64,000 bases of DNA from Trichloromonas sp034006665 (GTDB taxonomy: Bacteria; Desulfobacterota; Desulfuromonadia; Desulfuromonadales; Trichloromonadaceae): positions 87,669-151,668 of the forward strand of contig NZ_JAVESI010000004.1 in NCBI RefSeq assembly GCF_034006665.1, read 5' to 3'. A program made the translations under genes and the position numbers. Every line of letters starts with the position of its first letter. Within the stretch, counting starts at the first letter, position 1. This document shows positions 24,647 through 33,312 of the stretch, piece after piece. The notes under the pieces were generated by a model. That model was not told the DNA's origin. It made no database searches and was given only the letters and a program-made list of their open reading frames with translations.

Positions 24647-25579
24647 TTAGGGAATCTCTTTAATATTCAGGTGGCCCGCGCCGTAGGTTGCGCCCTTCCC
24701 CAGGTTGAGCAAGGAGGCGAGACGGAGCAGCCAAAGCAGCTCCGCCAACCCCTCCCCACCGAGGTCGAGCCGCCCCACCACCCCGCCGAGTTCCCGGCAT
24801 TCTTCCCCCCCCTCCAACACCCGCCAGTCCCGCCAGCGCAGCCGTCCATCCAGCACCTCGACCCGGTGTGCAGCGTCGAACAAAGGGGCGGGATCGTCGA
24901 ACAGCTCCACCTCACAGTGGGCATGCACCATAGAGCTGACACGGCGCAGGATGAAAGGGAAGAGGCTCTCCCAACCGGGGTGAAAGAGCGGGCGACCGTT
25001 GGTGAGAAGCCGCGCCGGGGTATGCAGGGTCAGGCGCAGCCGTTCCGGTGACGGCAGACCGTCGTGCCACCAGTCGGCGCGGATCAGCACCAAGGGCAGA
25101 GGGGTGGCGCAGGCCAGAGTCCAGAGGGGGGTTCGGTTGCCAACGAGATCCTCGGCCAGCACCGCGTTCAGGGTGAAGCGCCCCTGCCCCCGGTCAATCC
25201 CCCGCTCACCGAGAGACAACCACACCCGGCAGAGGCTGCCCAGCAGCCGCGCCCCCCACCCCAACAGCAGCAGCGGCAATTTGAGGCATTCCCCCGCCGC
25301 CAGCTCGCACGGCAGCTTGACGGGGGGATGCAGCACAAAGGCGGGGCCGGGGCGCTGATAGCGGCGTTGGGCGTAAGGGTCGGAAGAAACGGGGGGGTCG
25401 AAAAGCGCCGCGATCTCTTCCGGCGAAAGACCCGTGCGCCGGGCGGCCCTGCGCAGTTCACCGCGCAGGTTCGGCAGCACCGCCTCAGTGAAGGTAAAAG
25501 GCTCGCGGAATTCGAGCACCAAAGCAGCGCGGACGAATTCGATGCGGTCTCCCTGAGGGATGGAAAAAGGGACACTCAC
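24647..25579 (-). CDS. Stand-alone Cas6-like RAMP protein (DUF2276-type)
   Basis: 310 residues resembling the 'CRISPR precrRNA-processing RAMP protein Cas6' family. Support: a mixed beta/alpha, two-ferredoxin-like layout; a C-terminal glycine-rich loop GKGATYGAGHLNI, the RAMP hallmark, at residues ~294-306; and a proline-rich FVLHPPVKLPCEL stretch as in that family. A general-base His is not certain; His candidates are in WWHDGL and MVHAH. The GTG start overlaps the upstream helical-repeat gene by 4 bases, so the two are coupled. No repeat array or other cas gene lies in the window. It may have been reused for another RNA. Confidence 0.65.
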   Translation of the reverse strand: MSVPFSIPQGDRIEFVRAALVLEFREPFTFTEAVLPNLRGELRRAARRTGLSPEEIAALFDPPVSSDPYAQRRYQRPGPAFVLHPPVKLPCELAAGECLKLPLLLLGWGARLLGSLCRVWLSLGERGIDRGQGRFTLNAVLAEDLVGNRTPLWTLACATPLPLVLIRADWWHDGLPSPERLRLTLHTPARLLTNGRPLFHPGWESLFPFILRRVSSMVHAHCEVELFDDPAPLFDAAHRVEVLDGRLRWRDWRVLEGGEECRELGGVVGRLDLGGEGLAELLWLLRLASLLNLGKGATYGAGHLNIKEIP

Positions 25580-26379
25580 GACCGTCGCCCCTGGGTGCGC
25601 CGGCTGAATTCTTCTTCCACCAGACGCTTCTGACCGGGGGCCAGACGCCGTGACGAAAGCAGCCCGCGCAAATCGGCGGTGATAAGCCGGGGCAGATGGA
25701 CAGTGAACCAGACCGCCGGGGTGCGGGGATTCTTCAGCAGGGCCAGGCGCACGTTGGGACGCTGTTGCCAGCGGGGGTGGCGGGCGATGCAGGAGATGGT
25801 TTCGGGAGCGGCGACAGGGCCGTTGAGAAACTGGAGGATGGAGACCTCGCGCAGGCGATGATTCTGCAGGCAGGCCTCCATCAGGCGGAGATCCCCTTCC
25901 TTGAGCAGAGCATCGACCAGAGTCGCCGTCCCCCGCCGGGCCAGGGTCAGTTTATTGCCGATAGGAACGGTCGGCAGCCGTTGCAGGATGATCCGCTCGG
26001 CGGCGACTTTCTGATCCGGGGTCACGCCCGGGAGGTAGCAGATTTCCAGCAGCTCGAAAAGGTAGAGCTGACCGAGCAGCCCTTGCAGAACCACCCCCGG
26101 AGTGCCGGGATGGCGGCTGAGGGCGACCTTGAGGCGATGACTCGTCTCCGTTGCGCCGAGGCGGGAAATCTCCTTGAGCAGATCCTCGGGCAGATCCCGG
26201 CGCTTAAGCAGAGCCAACAGGTGGTCCTCGCTCAGCCGGGGATTTTTCAGCAGGGTCCGCAGCACCTCGCCCGAGGGGTCTTGCAGCACCGTGAAAAGCT
26301 CTGTCCCCTCGGCGGTCAGCGCCCGCTGCAGACGCCGGGCGAGATCGACGCTGAAAGCCTCCTCCGGCCGCTCGGACAT
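25576..26379 (-). CDS. Helical-repeat (HEAT/LRV-like) protein paired with Cas6-like gene
   Basis: 267 residues, almost wholly helical, with repeated units of about 22-26 residues that share an LLKNPRLSEDHLLALL-like pattern (near 45), then NHRLREVSILQFL (near 171) and LLKNPRTPAVWF (near 215). This is the look of HEAT or leucine-rich-variant solenoids that bind protein or nucleic acid. It ends in a basic tail (RRTQGRRS). AAGGA is 8 bases ahead of the ATG. Co-transcribed with tgt (20 bases upstream) and the RAMP gene (4-base overlap). Function not known. Confidence 0.75.
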   Translation of the reverse strand: MSERPEEAFSVDLARRLQRALTAEGTELFTVLQDPSGEVLRTLLKNPRLSEDHLLALLKRRDLPEDLLKEISRLGATETSHRLKVALSRHPGTPGVVLQGLLGQLYLFELLEICYLPGVTPDQKVAAERIILQRLPTVPIGNKLTLARRGTATLVDALLKEGDLRLMEACLQNHRLREVSILQFLNGPVAAPETISCIARHPRWQQRPNVRLALLKNPRTPAVWFTVHLPRLITADLRGLLSSRRLAPGQKRLVEEEFSRRTQGRRS

Positions 26380-26398
26380 GGTTTAAATCCTTCCCTTT

Positions 26399-27520
26399 CT
26401 AATCCCCGTTGTTTCCGGAAAAGCCGTAGCTCCCGAGGAATTCGCTCTTGAACGCCTTGAATTCGTTACGCTCGATGGCGACCCGGGCCTGAGCCATCAT
26501 ATCCAGATAGAAATGGACATTGTGAATCGCCGAGAGAATCGCCGAGAGGATCTCATTGGCGTTGAAGAGATGATGGAGATAGGCGCGGGTGAAGTTGCGG
26601 CAGCAGTAGCAGGAGCAGGAAGCGTCCACGGGATAGAAATCGCGCCGGTAACGGCGATGGGTCAGACGCAGCTTGCCGCGGCTGGTGAAGAGGGTGGCGC
26701 TGCGCGCGTAGCGGGTGGGGATGACGCAGTCGAACATGTCCATCCCCCGCTCGACACTTTCGAGGATATCCTCGGGCAGACCGACCCCCATCAGATAGCG
26801 GGGCTTGTGCTCCGGCAGAAAGGGCGCGGTGTAGTCGACGACCTTCTTGAGCAGCTCCAGCCCCTCGCCGACGCTGACCCCGCCGATAGCGTAGCCGGGG
26901 AAATCCAAAGCGGTCAGGGCTTTGGCGCAATCGCGACGGAGATCGTCGTAGACGCTCCCTTGGACGATGCCGAACAAAGCCTGATCCCGACGTTTGTGCG
27001 CCTTCAGGCAGTTTTCCGCCCAGCGCAGGGTTTTTTTGATCGACTTGGCGGCGTAGTCGTGGGTCGCCGGATAGGGAATACACTCGTCGAAGGCCATGAT
27101 GATATCGGCGCCGAGAGCGTTCTGAATAGCCGTGGCCTCGGCTGGACCGAGAAAGATCTCGTTGCCGTTGACCTCGTGTTTGAAGAAGACTCCCTCTTCG
27201 GTAATCTTCTTTTTCGGCAGGGAAAAGACCTGAAAGCCGCCGCTGTCGGTCAGGATCGGCTTCTTCCAGTTCATGAAGGTATGCAGCCCGCCGGCCTTTT
27301 CCACCAGACCCTCGCCCGGACGCAGATGCAGGTGGTAGGTGTTGGAAAGGATGATCTGGGCGCCGGTCTCCTCGACCTGGGCTGGGGTCATCGCCTTCAT
27401 CGCCGCATGGGTGCCGACGGGCATGAATATTGGTGTTTCGATGACGCCGTGGGGGGTGTGCAGACGACCGCGCCGGGCCGCGCTGTCGGAATCGGTGTTG
27501 AGCAGGGTGAACTGGAACAT
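26399..27520 (-). CDS. tgt: tRNA-guanine transglycosylase
   Basis: Swaps guanine 34 for preQ1 in GUN-anticodon tRNAs on the queuosine pathway. 373 residues with the TIM-barrel family motifs: SNTYHLHLRPGE, the LTDSGGFQVFSL loop holding an active Asp (near residue 91), GVGLPEDILE, the DCVIPTRYAR loop with the nucleophile Asp, and the zinc site CSCYCC with the later His in AYLHHLF. Normal length. No clear ribosome site precedes the ATG at 27520. It lies 41 bases after rlpA and leads into the helical-repeat/RAMP pair. Confidence 0.95.
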   Translation of the reverse strand: MFQFTLLNTDSDSAARRGRLHTPHGVIETPIFMPVGTHAAMKAMTPAQVEETGAQIILSNTYHLHLRPGEGLVEKAGGLHTFMNWKKPILTDSGGFQVFSLPKKKITEEGVFFKHEVNGNEIFLGPAEATAIQNALGADIIMAFDECIPYPATHDYAAKSIKKTLRWAENCLKAHKRRDQALFGIVQGSVYDDLRRDCAKALTALDFPGYAIGGVSVGEGLELLKKVVDYTAPFLPEHKPRYLMGVGLPEDILESVERGMDMFDCVIPTRYARSATLFTSRGKLRLTHRRYRRDFYPVDASCSCYCCRNFTRAYLHHLFNANEILSAILSAIHNVHFYLDMMAQARVAIERNEFKAFKSEFLGSYGFSGNNGD

Positions 27521-27561
27521 GCGTGATGGCTGCTTTCTTTGTTCGAAAAAAAGGCGCCGGG

Positions 27562-28356
27562 CTACTCGAAAGCCACGATGAAGGCGCCGGGATAATTCAT
27601 CTGTTCAAAATGGATGCGGGCCGTTTCCGCTTCCTCGATGGTCCGGTAACGGCCGGCGCGCACCCGGTAAAAACGCTTGCCGTTGATGAGCTCTTCGCGC
27701 ACATCCGCCGCGCCGATCTGGGTCTTCATTTCGGCGGCAAGACGTTGGGCATTCTCCGGCAGGCTGAAGGCGGCGAGCTGCACCGCGTAACTGCCGATGT
27801 CGTAGCTCGGCAGGGGTTGATAGCTGACCTGTCCCCGGGCATCACGCACCTGTGTGCCGAGAGCCTCGACCCGCACCGGCGCCGTACCGGGACCGGCGAC
27901 GCCAAGGGCGTGGGCGGCGGCGTAGGAAAGATCGATCAGCCGTCCCTTGACGAAGGGCCCCCGGTCGTTGACCCGCACCACCGCCTCGCGATTGTTGCTG
28001 AGATTACGCACCTTGACGAAAACCCCCAGGGGCAAGGTCTTGTGGGCGGCGGTCATGGCGTGCATGTCGTAGATTTCGCCGTTGCTCGTCTTGAATCCGT
28101 GAAAATCGGCGCCGTACCAGCTGGCGACGCCCTCTTCCACATAGCCGCGATGATCGAGGAGCGGATCGTAACGCACGCCGTTGACCGTGTAGGGGCGCTG
28201 ATAGGGCTTGAGCTCCCGCGCCGGAACATTCCTGCCGGTCGCGCCGCGCACTGACTCGCCATGGAGCACCCGCACGTCGTAGCGTGGTCCGCCGCAGGCG
28301 GCCAGTAACAGCAGGATGCCGCCCGAAAGAAGGCGAAAAATCATCCGTTTCATCAT
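27562..28356 (-). CDS. rlpA: RlpA-family septal lytic transglycosylase, lipoprotein with SPOR domain
   Basis: Outer-membrane lipoprotein that cleaves denuded glycan strands at the septum. 264 residues: signal peptide with lipobox LAAC, the double-psi beta-barrel with VASWYGADFHG and the VRVNDRGPFVKGR motif (catalytic Glu/Asp region), and a C-terminal SPOR domain (about residues 190-264) for binding septal peptidoglycan. The ATG at 28356 has GGAG 4 bases upstream; the frame extends to 28551 but the extension has no signal-peptide logic. The 220-base leader contains a GC hairpin at 28457-28482. Confidence 0.92.
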   Translation of the reverse strand: MMKRMIFRLLSGGILLLLAACGGPRYDVRVLHGESVRGATGRNVPARELKPYQRPYTVNGVRYDPLLDHRGYVEEGVASWYGADFHGFKTSNGEIYDMHAMTAAHKTLPLGVFVKVRNLSNNREAVVRVNDRGPFVKGRLIDLSYAAAHALGVAGPGTAPVRVEALGTQVRDARGQVSYQPLPSYDIGSYAVQLAAFSLPENAQRLAAEMKTQIGAADVREELINGKRFYRVRAGRYRTIEEAETARIHFEQMNYPGAFIVAFE

Positions 28357-28456
28357 GGGTCTCCGCACGCTCGCGCTCAAGGCTTCGCCGTCAAGTCGTG
28401 GTTCGCGGGGATCCCGGGCGACGGCTTGGCAGAGATCCCGCTCCGCAAGACAGTCA

Positions 28457-28482
28457 GGGCGGCGGCCAACGGCCCGCCGCCC
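28457..28482 (-). other. GC-rich hairpin in the accA-rlpA gap
   Basis: Perfect 9-bp stem (28457-28465 with 28474-28482), 8-base loop, no T-run on either strand. It sits about 100 bases ahead of rlpA and 95 bases after accA. It could be an mRNA-processing or stabilising structure; not a convincing terminator. Confidence 0.5.
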
Positions 28483-28578
28483 TAGTAAATAGAATCGTCC
28501 CCTTCGACTTTCCCGAAACCGGTCGAGGCGAGTTCGGTCGCGCTTGATCAAGAATACTCGGCCGCCGAACGCCGGTAC

Positions 28579-29532
28579 CTATTCCTTGACCCGGGTCATG
28601 GCCCGAAACTTCTGATAACGCTGCTCGACCAGTTCCTCACGAGTCAGGCTCTTCAGTTCGTTGAGGTGCTTTTTCAGGTACTGCTTGATGTTGGCGGCCG
28701 CCTCCCGGGGGTTGTTGTGCGCCCCGCCGAGAGGTTCGGGGATGACGTCGTCAATAACGCAGCCGAGTTGGGCGATGTCGGTCGCCGTGAGTTTTAGAGC
28801 TTCGGCGGCCTGCGGGCCCATGGTGCCGTCGCTCCAGAGAATCGCCGCGCAGCCCTCCGGGGAGATGACCGCGTAGACCGAGTATTCCATCATCATCACC
28901 CGGTTGCCGACGGCGACGGCCAAGGCGCCGCCCGAGCCCCCCTCGCCGGTGACGGTGACGATCACCGGCACGGTCAGGGCCGCCATTTCCCGCAGGTTGC
29001 GGGCAATAGCCTCAGCCTGGCCGCGCTCCTCGGCGCCGATACCGGGAAAGGCGCCGGGGGTATCGACAAAGGTAAAGATCGGCAGGTTGAACTGCTCGGC
29101 CATCTGCATCACCCGCAGCGCCTTGCGGTAGCCTTCGGGGTTGGGCATGCCGAAGTTGCGGTAGACCTTCTCCTTGGTGTCCCGCCCCTTCTGGTGGCCG
29201 ATCACTGCGCAGGGTTCGCCGTCGAGGCGGGCGAAGCCACAGACCAGCGCCGGGTCGTCACGGAAATTGCGGTCGCCGTGGACCTCGAACCAGTCGGTGA
29301 AGATGTACTCGACGTAGTCGAGGGTAAAGGGCCGATTCATGTGCCGGGCCAGCTGGGTGCGCTGCCAGCGGGTCAACTTGGAGAAGATCTCCTCCCGCAG
29401 CTTGGCGGCCTTCTTTTCCAGTTTGAGAATATCGCTGGCAAAGTCGACCTTTTCCGTGGAAAATTCCCGCAGGTCGCGGATTTTCTGCTCCAGTTCAACC
29501 AGGGGCTTTTCAAAATCGAGATAAAACTGCAT
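28579..29532 (-). CDS. accA: Acetyl-CoA carboxylase carboxyltransferase, alpha subunit
   Basis: Half of the carboxyltransferase that moves CO2 from biotin to acetyl-CoA, the first step of fatty-acid synthesis; it needs AccD, encoded elsewhere. 317 residues with the family's opening FEKPLVELEQKI, the ARHMNRP region, FVDTPGAFPGIGAEERGQ and the GEGGSGGALA oxyanion loop, then PEGCAAILW. The ATG at 29532 has AGGAG 8 bases upstream; the upstream extension to 29586 is not needed. Next to dnaE, a common arrangement in proteobacteria. Confidence 0.96.
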   Translation of the reverse strand: MQFYLDFEKPLVELEQKIRDLREFSTEKVDFASDILKLEKKAAKLREEIFSKLTRWQRTQLARHMNRPFTLDYVEYIFTDWFEVHGDRNFRDDPALVCGFARLDGEPCAVIGHQKGRDTKEKVYRNFGMPNPEGYRKALRVMQMAEQFNLPIFTFVDTPGAFPGIGAEERGQAEAIARNLREMAALTVPVIVTVTGEGGSGGALAVAVGNRVMMMEYSVYAVISPEGCAAILWSDGTMGPQAAEALKLTATDIAQLGCVIDDVIPEPLGGAHNNPREAAANIKQYLKKHLNELKSLTREELVEQRYQKFRAMTRVKE

Positions 29533-29616
29533 TTCTGTAACTCCTGCCAAAATACGGTTTTCAATAGAAAACGCTAGAATATCCAAGAGGATGGATCAAA
29601 GCGACGTTGCGCCGGA

Positions 29617-32600
29617 TCACTCGAAAGTGACGACATTATAGCCAAACAACTTCTCGGCGGCATCCATTATTTCGTCACAGGCCGCGACTTTCCGGGATTC
29701 GGGCAGGCCGATGACGGTTTCGCTGCGGTTGGGGATGACCAGATGCAGCAGCACATCGCAGTTTCCCCGGTACCGGTCGATGATATCCTTGAGCGCCGTC
29801 AGTTGACTTTCGGAGAGTCCCGGCGTGGTCAGCCGGAAATGGACTTTCTTCGTCAGCTTTTCCTTGACCTCGCGCAACGGCAGCACCTCCGTCGCCAGCA
29901 ACTTGCAGGACTCCTCCCCCACATCGAGGGTGCCGCTCACCAGCAGCGGCTCTTCGCTTTTGAGAAACTCCATGGCGGCCTGATAGGTCTCGGGAAAGAC
30001 GACCATCTCGACGAAACCGGAAAGATCCTCCAGGGTCACGAAGGCCATGCGGTCGCCTTTTTTGGTGGTCAGCTCCTTGAGTCCGGCGACGATGCCGCAG
30101 ACCTTGACCTCGGACTTGTCGGGGCGTTCGTGCAAACCGGCGGTGTCGCAGGTGGCGAAGCGCTTGATCGCCGCGCTGTGCCGGGCCAGGGGATGGCCGG
30201 TGATGTAGAAGCCGAGAGCCTCCTTCTCGAAACCGAGCAGGACATTTTCCGGCCATTCGTCGATATCGGGGAGTTTGCCGTAGCCGTTCCCCTTGTGGTT
30301 GACGATCTCTGCCGTGCCGAAGAGGGACTCCTGGCCATGCTCCCTCTCCCGCTGCATCTTCTGCCCCACTTCCATGGCCTCTTCAAGCACCGCCATGAGC
30401 TGGGCGCGCTTGCCCTTCAAGGAATCGAAGGCGCCGCATTTGATCAGGGCCTCGACCACCTTCTTGTTGACCTTGCGCAGATCGACCTTCTCGCAGAAAT
30501 CCTGCAAAGAGGCGTATTCCCCCTTGGCGCGCTCGTCGATGATCGATTCGAGAGCCGCCGCCCCCACCCCCTTGACCGCACCGAGCCCGAAGCGGATGGA
30601 ATGACTGTGGACAGTAAAAGAGCTCTCCGAGGCGTTGATGTCCGGAGGCAGGACCTCGATCCCCATGGAGCGCACCTCGGCAATATTCTTGATGACCTTA
30701 TCGGTGTTTTCCATGTCCTCGGTCAGAAGCGCGGCCATGAATTCCACCGGATAGTGGGCTTTGAGATAAGCCGTATGGTAGGCGACCAAGGCGTAGGCGG
30801 CGGAGTGGGATTTATTGAAGCCGTAGGCGGCGAACTTCTCCATCAGGTCGAAGACAGCTTCGGCCTTCTTCACATCGAGCTTGTTCGCCTTCGCCCCGGC
30901 CATGAACTTTTCCCGCTCCTTGGCCATCTCCTCGGGCTTCTTCTTGCCCATGGCGCGGCGCAGCAGATCGGCGCCGCCGAGGCTGTAATTGGCCAGCACC
31001 TGGGCGATGAGCATGACCTGCTCCTGGTAGACGATGACCCCGTAGGTGTCCTTGAGGATCGGCTCCAGTTGCGGGAAGGGGTAATCGAAGTTCTCCTGGC
31101 CGTGCTTGCGCTTGATGAAGGAGTCGACCATCCCCGAACCCAAGGGACCGGGACGGTAGAGGGCGACCATGGCGATCAGATCCTCGAAGCACGAGGGCTT
31201 GAGCTTGATCAGGTATTCCTTCATCCCTGAGGATTCAAGCTGGAAGACGCCCGTCGTCTCCCCCTTGGAGAGAAGATCGAAAGATTTCCGGTCGTCGTCG
31301 CGGATCAGGCGCAAGTCGAACTCGGGATCCTTCCCCGAGCGCACCAGGCGCACCGCTTTGTCGATGACGGTCAGGGTCTTCAGGCCTAAAAAGTCGAACT
31401 TGACCAGGCCGATCTTCTCCACGTAGCTCATGGCGTACTGGGTGACCTGCCCCCCCGACTTGGGGTCGGTATAGAGGGGCAGATACTCGGTGAGCGCCTT
31501 GGGCGTCACCACCACCCCGGCGGCGTGGGTCGATGCATGGCGGGTCAGCCCCTCCAGAGCCAGGGCGATGTTGAAGAGCTCCTTGATCTTGGCGTCCTTG
31601 TCGATCAGCTCCTTGAGCTTGGGCTCCTGGGCCAAGGACTCCTTCAAGGTGATGTTGAGGATGCCGGGGATGAGCTTGGCGATCTTGTCCGTTTCGGCAA
31701 AGGACATGTTGAGCGCCCGGCCGACGTCGCGGATAACCCCCTTGGCCTGCATGGTGCCGAAGGTAATGATCTGGGCAACGTTCGCTTCGCCGTAGCGATG
31801 ACGCACATAATCGATGACCCGCTCCCGGCCATAGATGCAGAAGTCGACGTCGATATCGGGCATCGACACGCGCTCGGGGTTGAGAAAGCGTTCGAAGAGC
31901 AGATTGTAGGGCATCGGGTCGATGTCGGTGATGCGGATGGCGAAGGCCACCAGGCTGCCGGCGGCACTGCCGCGCCCGGGACCGACCGGGATGTCGTGAT
32001 CCTTCCCCCAGTTGATGAAGTCGGCGACAATGAGGAAATAGCCGGGAAAACCCATCTGCCTGATACAATCGAGTTCCGTCTCCAGGCGCTCGCGGTAACG
32101 GGCCTCATCCTCGGCAGTCAGTTCGCGCAGTTTGCGGATATCGGCCAGGCGCTCATCCAGCCCCTTGCGGGACATCTCGGCCAGAACCTCGTCAAGGGTC
32201 TGCTCGGCGGGTTTTTCGTACTGAGGAAAATGGTAGGTTTTGAAGTCGAGCTCCAGATTGCAGCGCTGGGCGATCTCCACCGTATTGGCCAGGGCCTGCG
32301 GATAATCCTTGAAGAGCGTCGTCATCTCCGCCGGGGTCTTGACGTAGAACTCATCGTTGGAAAAGCGCATGCGCTTGTCGTCGTCCATGGTCTTGCCGGT
32401 CTGGATACAGAGCAGCACCTCATGGGCGTGAGCCGACTCGCGGGTCAGGTAATGACAGTCGTTGGTCGCCACCAAGGGCAGGGAAAGTTCTTTGGCGATT
32501 TCCACCAGGCCCCGATTGACCGGGGTCTGCTCGGGGATGAAGTTTTCCTGAAGTTCGAGATAAAGGCGGTTGTTGTCGAAGATCTCGGCCATCTGCCGGG

Positions 32601-33087
32601 TCCGCGCCAAGGCCTCGTCCATGCGCCCGGCGCCGAGCAGCACGGGAATCTCTCCACCCAGGCAGGCGGTCATGGCGATCAGGCCCTCGTTATTCTCGCG
32701 CAACAGTTCCCAGTCGATGCGGGGCCGATAATAAAAGCCTTCGCGGTACCCGGCCGAGACCAGCCGGCAGAGATTGCGGTAGCCGGTGCGGTTTTTACAG
32801 AGCAGGACGAAATGATAGGAGGCCTCGGAGGAGCCCCGGGCGTTGGTCTTCTCGAAACGACTGCCGGGAGCGATATAAACCTCGCAGCCGATGATCGGTT
32901 TGATCCCGGCGGCAATCGCCTTGGTGTAAAACTCGATAGCGCCGAACATGTTGCCGTGATCGGTCACGGCCACCGCCGGCATCTTGTATTCCTTGACCCG
33001 TTCGATCAGATCGGGAATCTTGATCGCCCCATCGAGCAGGCTGTACTGGCTGTGCAGGTGCAGATGAACAAAATTGCTGTGTTCCAT
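29617..33087 (-). CDS. dnaE: DNA polymerase III alpha subunit
   Basis: Main replicative polymerase. 1156 residues with an N-terminal PHP domain (HLHLHSQYSLLDG at residues ~8-20; VTDHGNMFG), a palm domain with PDIDVDF (catalytic aspartates near residue 410) and GPGRGSAAGSLVAF, the fingers, tandem helix-hairpin-helix region, and a C-terminal OB fold with VCGIVAGLKELTTKKG. This is the DnaE1 type, normal in length. It lies 84 bases ahead of accA on the same strand. Confidence 0.97.
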   Translation of the reverse strand: MEHSNFVHLHLHSQYSLLDGAIKIPDLIERVKEYKMPAVAVTDHGNMFGAIEFYTKAIAAGIKPIIGCEVYIAPGSRFEKTNARGSSEASYHFVLLCKNRTGYRNLCRLVSAGYREGFYYRPRIDWELLRENNEGLIAMTACLGGEIPVLLGAGRMDEALARTRQMAEIFDNNRLYLELQENFIPEQTPVNRGLVEIAKELSLPLVATNDCHYLTRESAHAHEVLLCIQTGKTMDDDKRMRFSNDEFYVKTPAEMTTLFKDYPQALANTVEIAQRCNLELDFKTYHFPQYEKPAEQTLDEVLAEMSRKGLDERLADIRKLRELTAEDEARYRERLETELDCIRQMGFPGYFLIVADFINWGKDHDIPVGPGRGSAAGSLVAFAIRITDIDPMPYNLLFERFLNPERVSMPDIDVDFCIYGRERVIDYVRHRYGEANVAQIITFGTMQAKGVIRDVGRALNMSFAETDKIAKLIPGILNITLKESLAQEPKLKELIDKDAKIKELFNIALALEGLTRHASTHAAGVVVTPKALTEYLPLYTDPKSGGQVTQYAMSYVEKIGLVKFDFLGLKTLTVIDKAVRLVRSGKDPEFDLRLIRDDDRKSFDLLSKGETTGVFQLESSGMKEYLIKLKPSCFEDLIAMVALYRPGPLGSGMVDSFIKRKHGQENFDYPFPQLEPILKDTYGVIVYQEQVMLIAQVLANYSLGGADLLRRAMGKKKPEEMAKEREKFMAGAKANKLDVKKAEAVFDLMEKFAAYGFNKSHSAAYALVAYHTAYLKAHYPVEFMAALLTEDMENTDKVIKNIAEVRSMGIEVLPPDINASESSFTVHSHSIRFGLGAVKGVGAAALESIIDERAKGEYASLQDFCEKVDLRKVNKKVVEALIKCGAFDSLKGKRAQLMAVLEEAMEVGQKMQREREHGQESLFGTAEIVNHKGNGYGKLPDIDEWPENVLLGFEKEALGFYITGHPLARHSAAIKRFATCDTAGLHERPDKSEVKVCGIVAGLKELTTKKGDRMAFVTLEDLSGFVEMVVFPETYQAAMEFLKSEEPLLVSGTLDVGEESCKLLATEVLPLREVKEKLTKKVHFRLTTPGLSESQLTALKDIIDRYRGNCDVLLHLVIPNRSETVIGLPESRKVAACDEIMDAAEKLFGYNVVTFE

Positions 33088-33160
33088 GAAATGATTCAGC
33101 CTTCGATGAACTTCGGGAAAAACCGCGGTGAGCCTTCCAGGAAAAAAGACCTAAGACTCT

Positions 33161-33229
33161 ACAGGGATGCAGGGGAGACAAGGGCTGGAGCCAGGAGAAT
33201 TTTATCCTGTTTGTCCCTTTCATCCCTGT
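33161..33229. repeat. Imperfect intergenic palindrome (REP-like)
   Basis: Arms 33161-33182 and 33208-33229 are imperfect reverse complements sharing ACAGGGATG at the outer ends and a purine-rich body; a shorter nested CAGGA/TCCTG pair sits inside. It lies alone in the gap between dnaE and the barrel-like gene. The look is that of a dispersed extragenic palindrome, but only one copy is in this window. Confidence 0.6.
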
Positions 33230-33312
33230 GGTTGCGGAAAAAGGAGGTTGGATACTACCACCGGGAGGATTAACCGGTCAACTCGGTTCCATGCCACCGG
33301 AAGACTTCACGA

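Noticed and set aside
24250..26400. CRISPR array near the Cas6-like gene
   Set aside because: No regularly spaced direct repeats were seen on either strand near it or elsewhere in the window.
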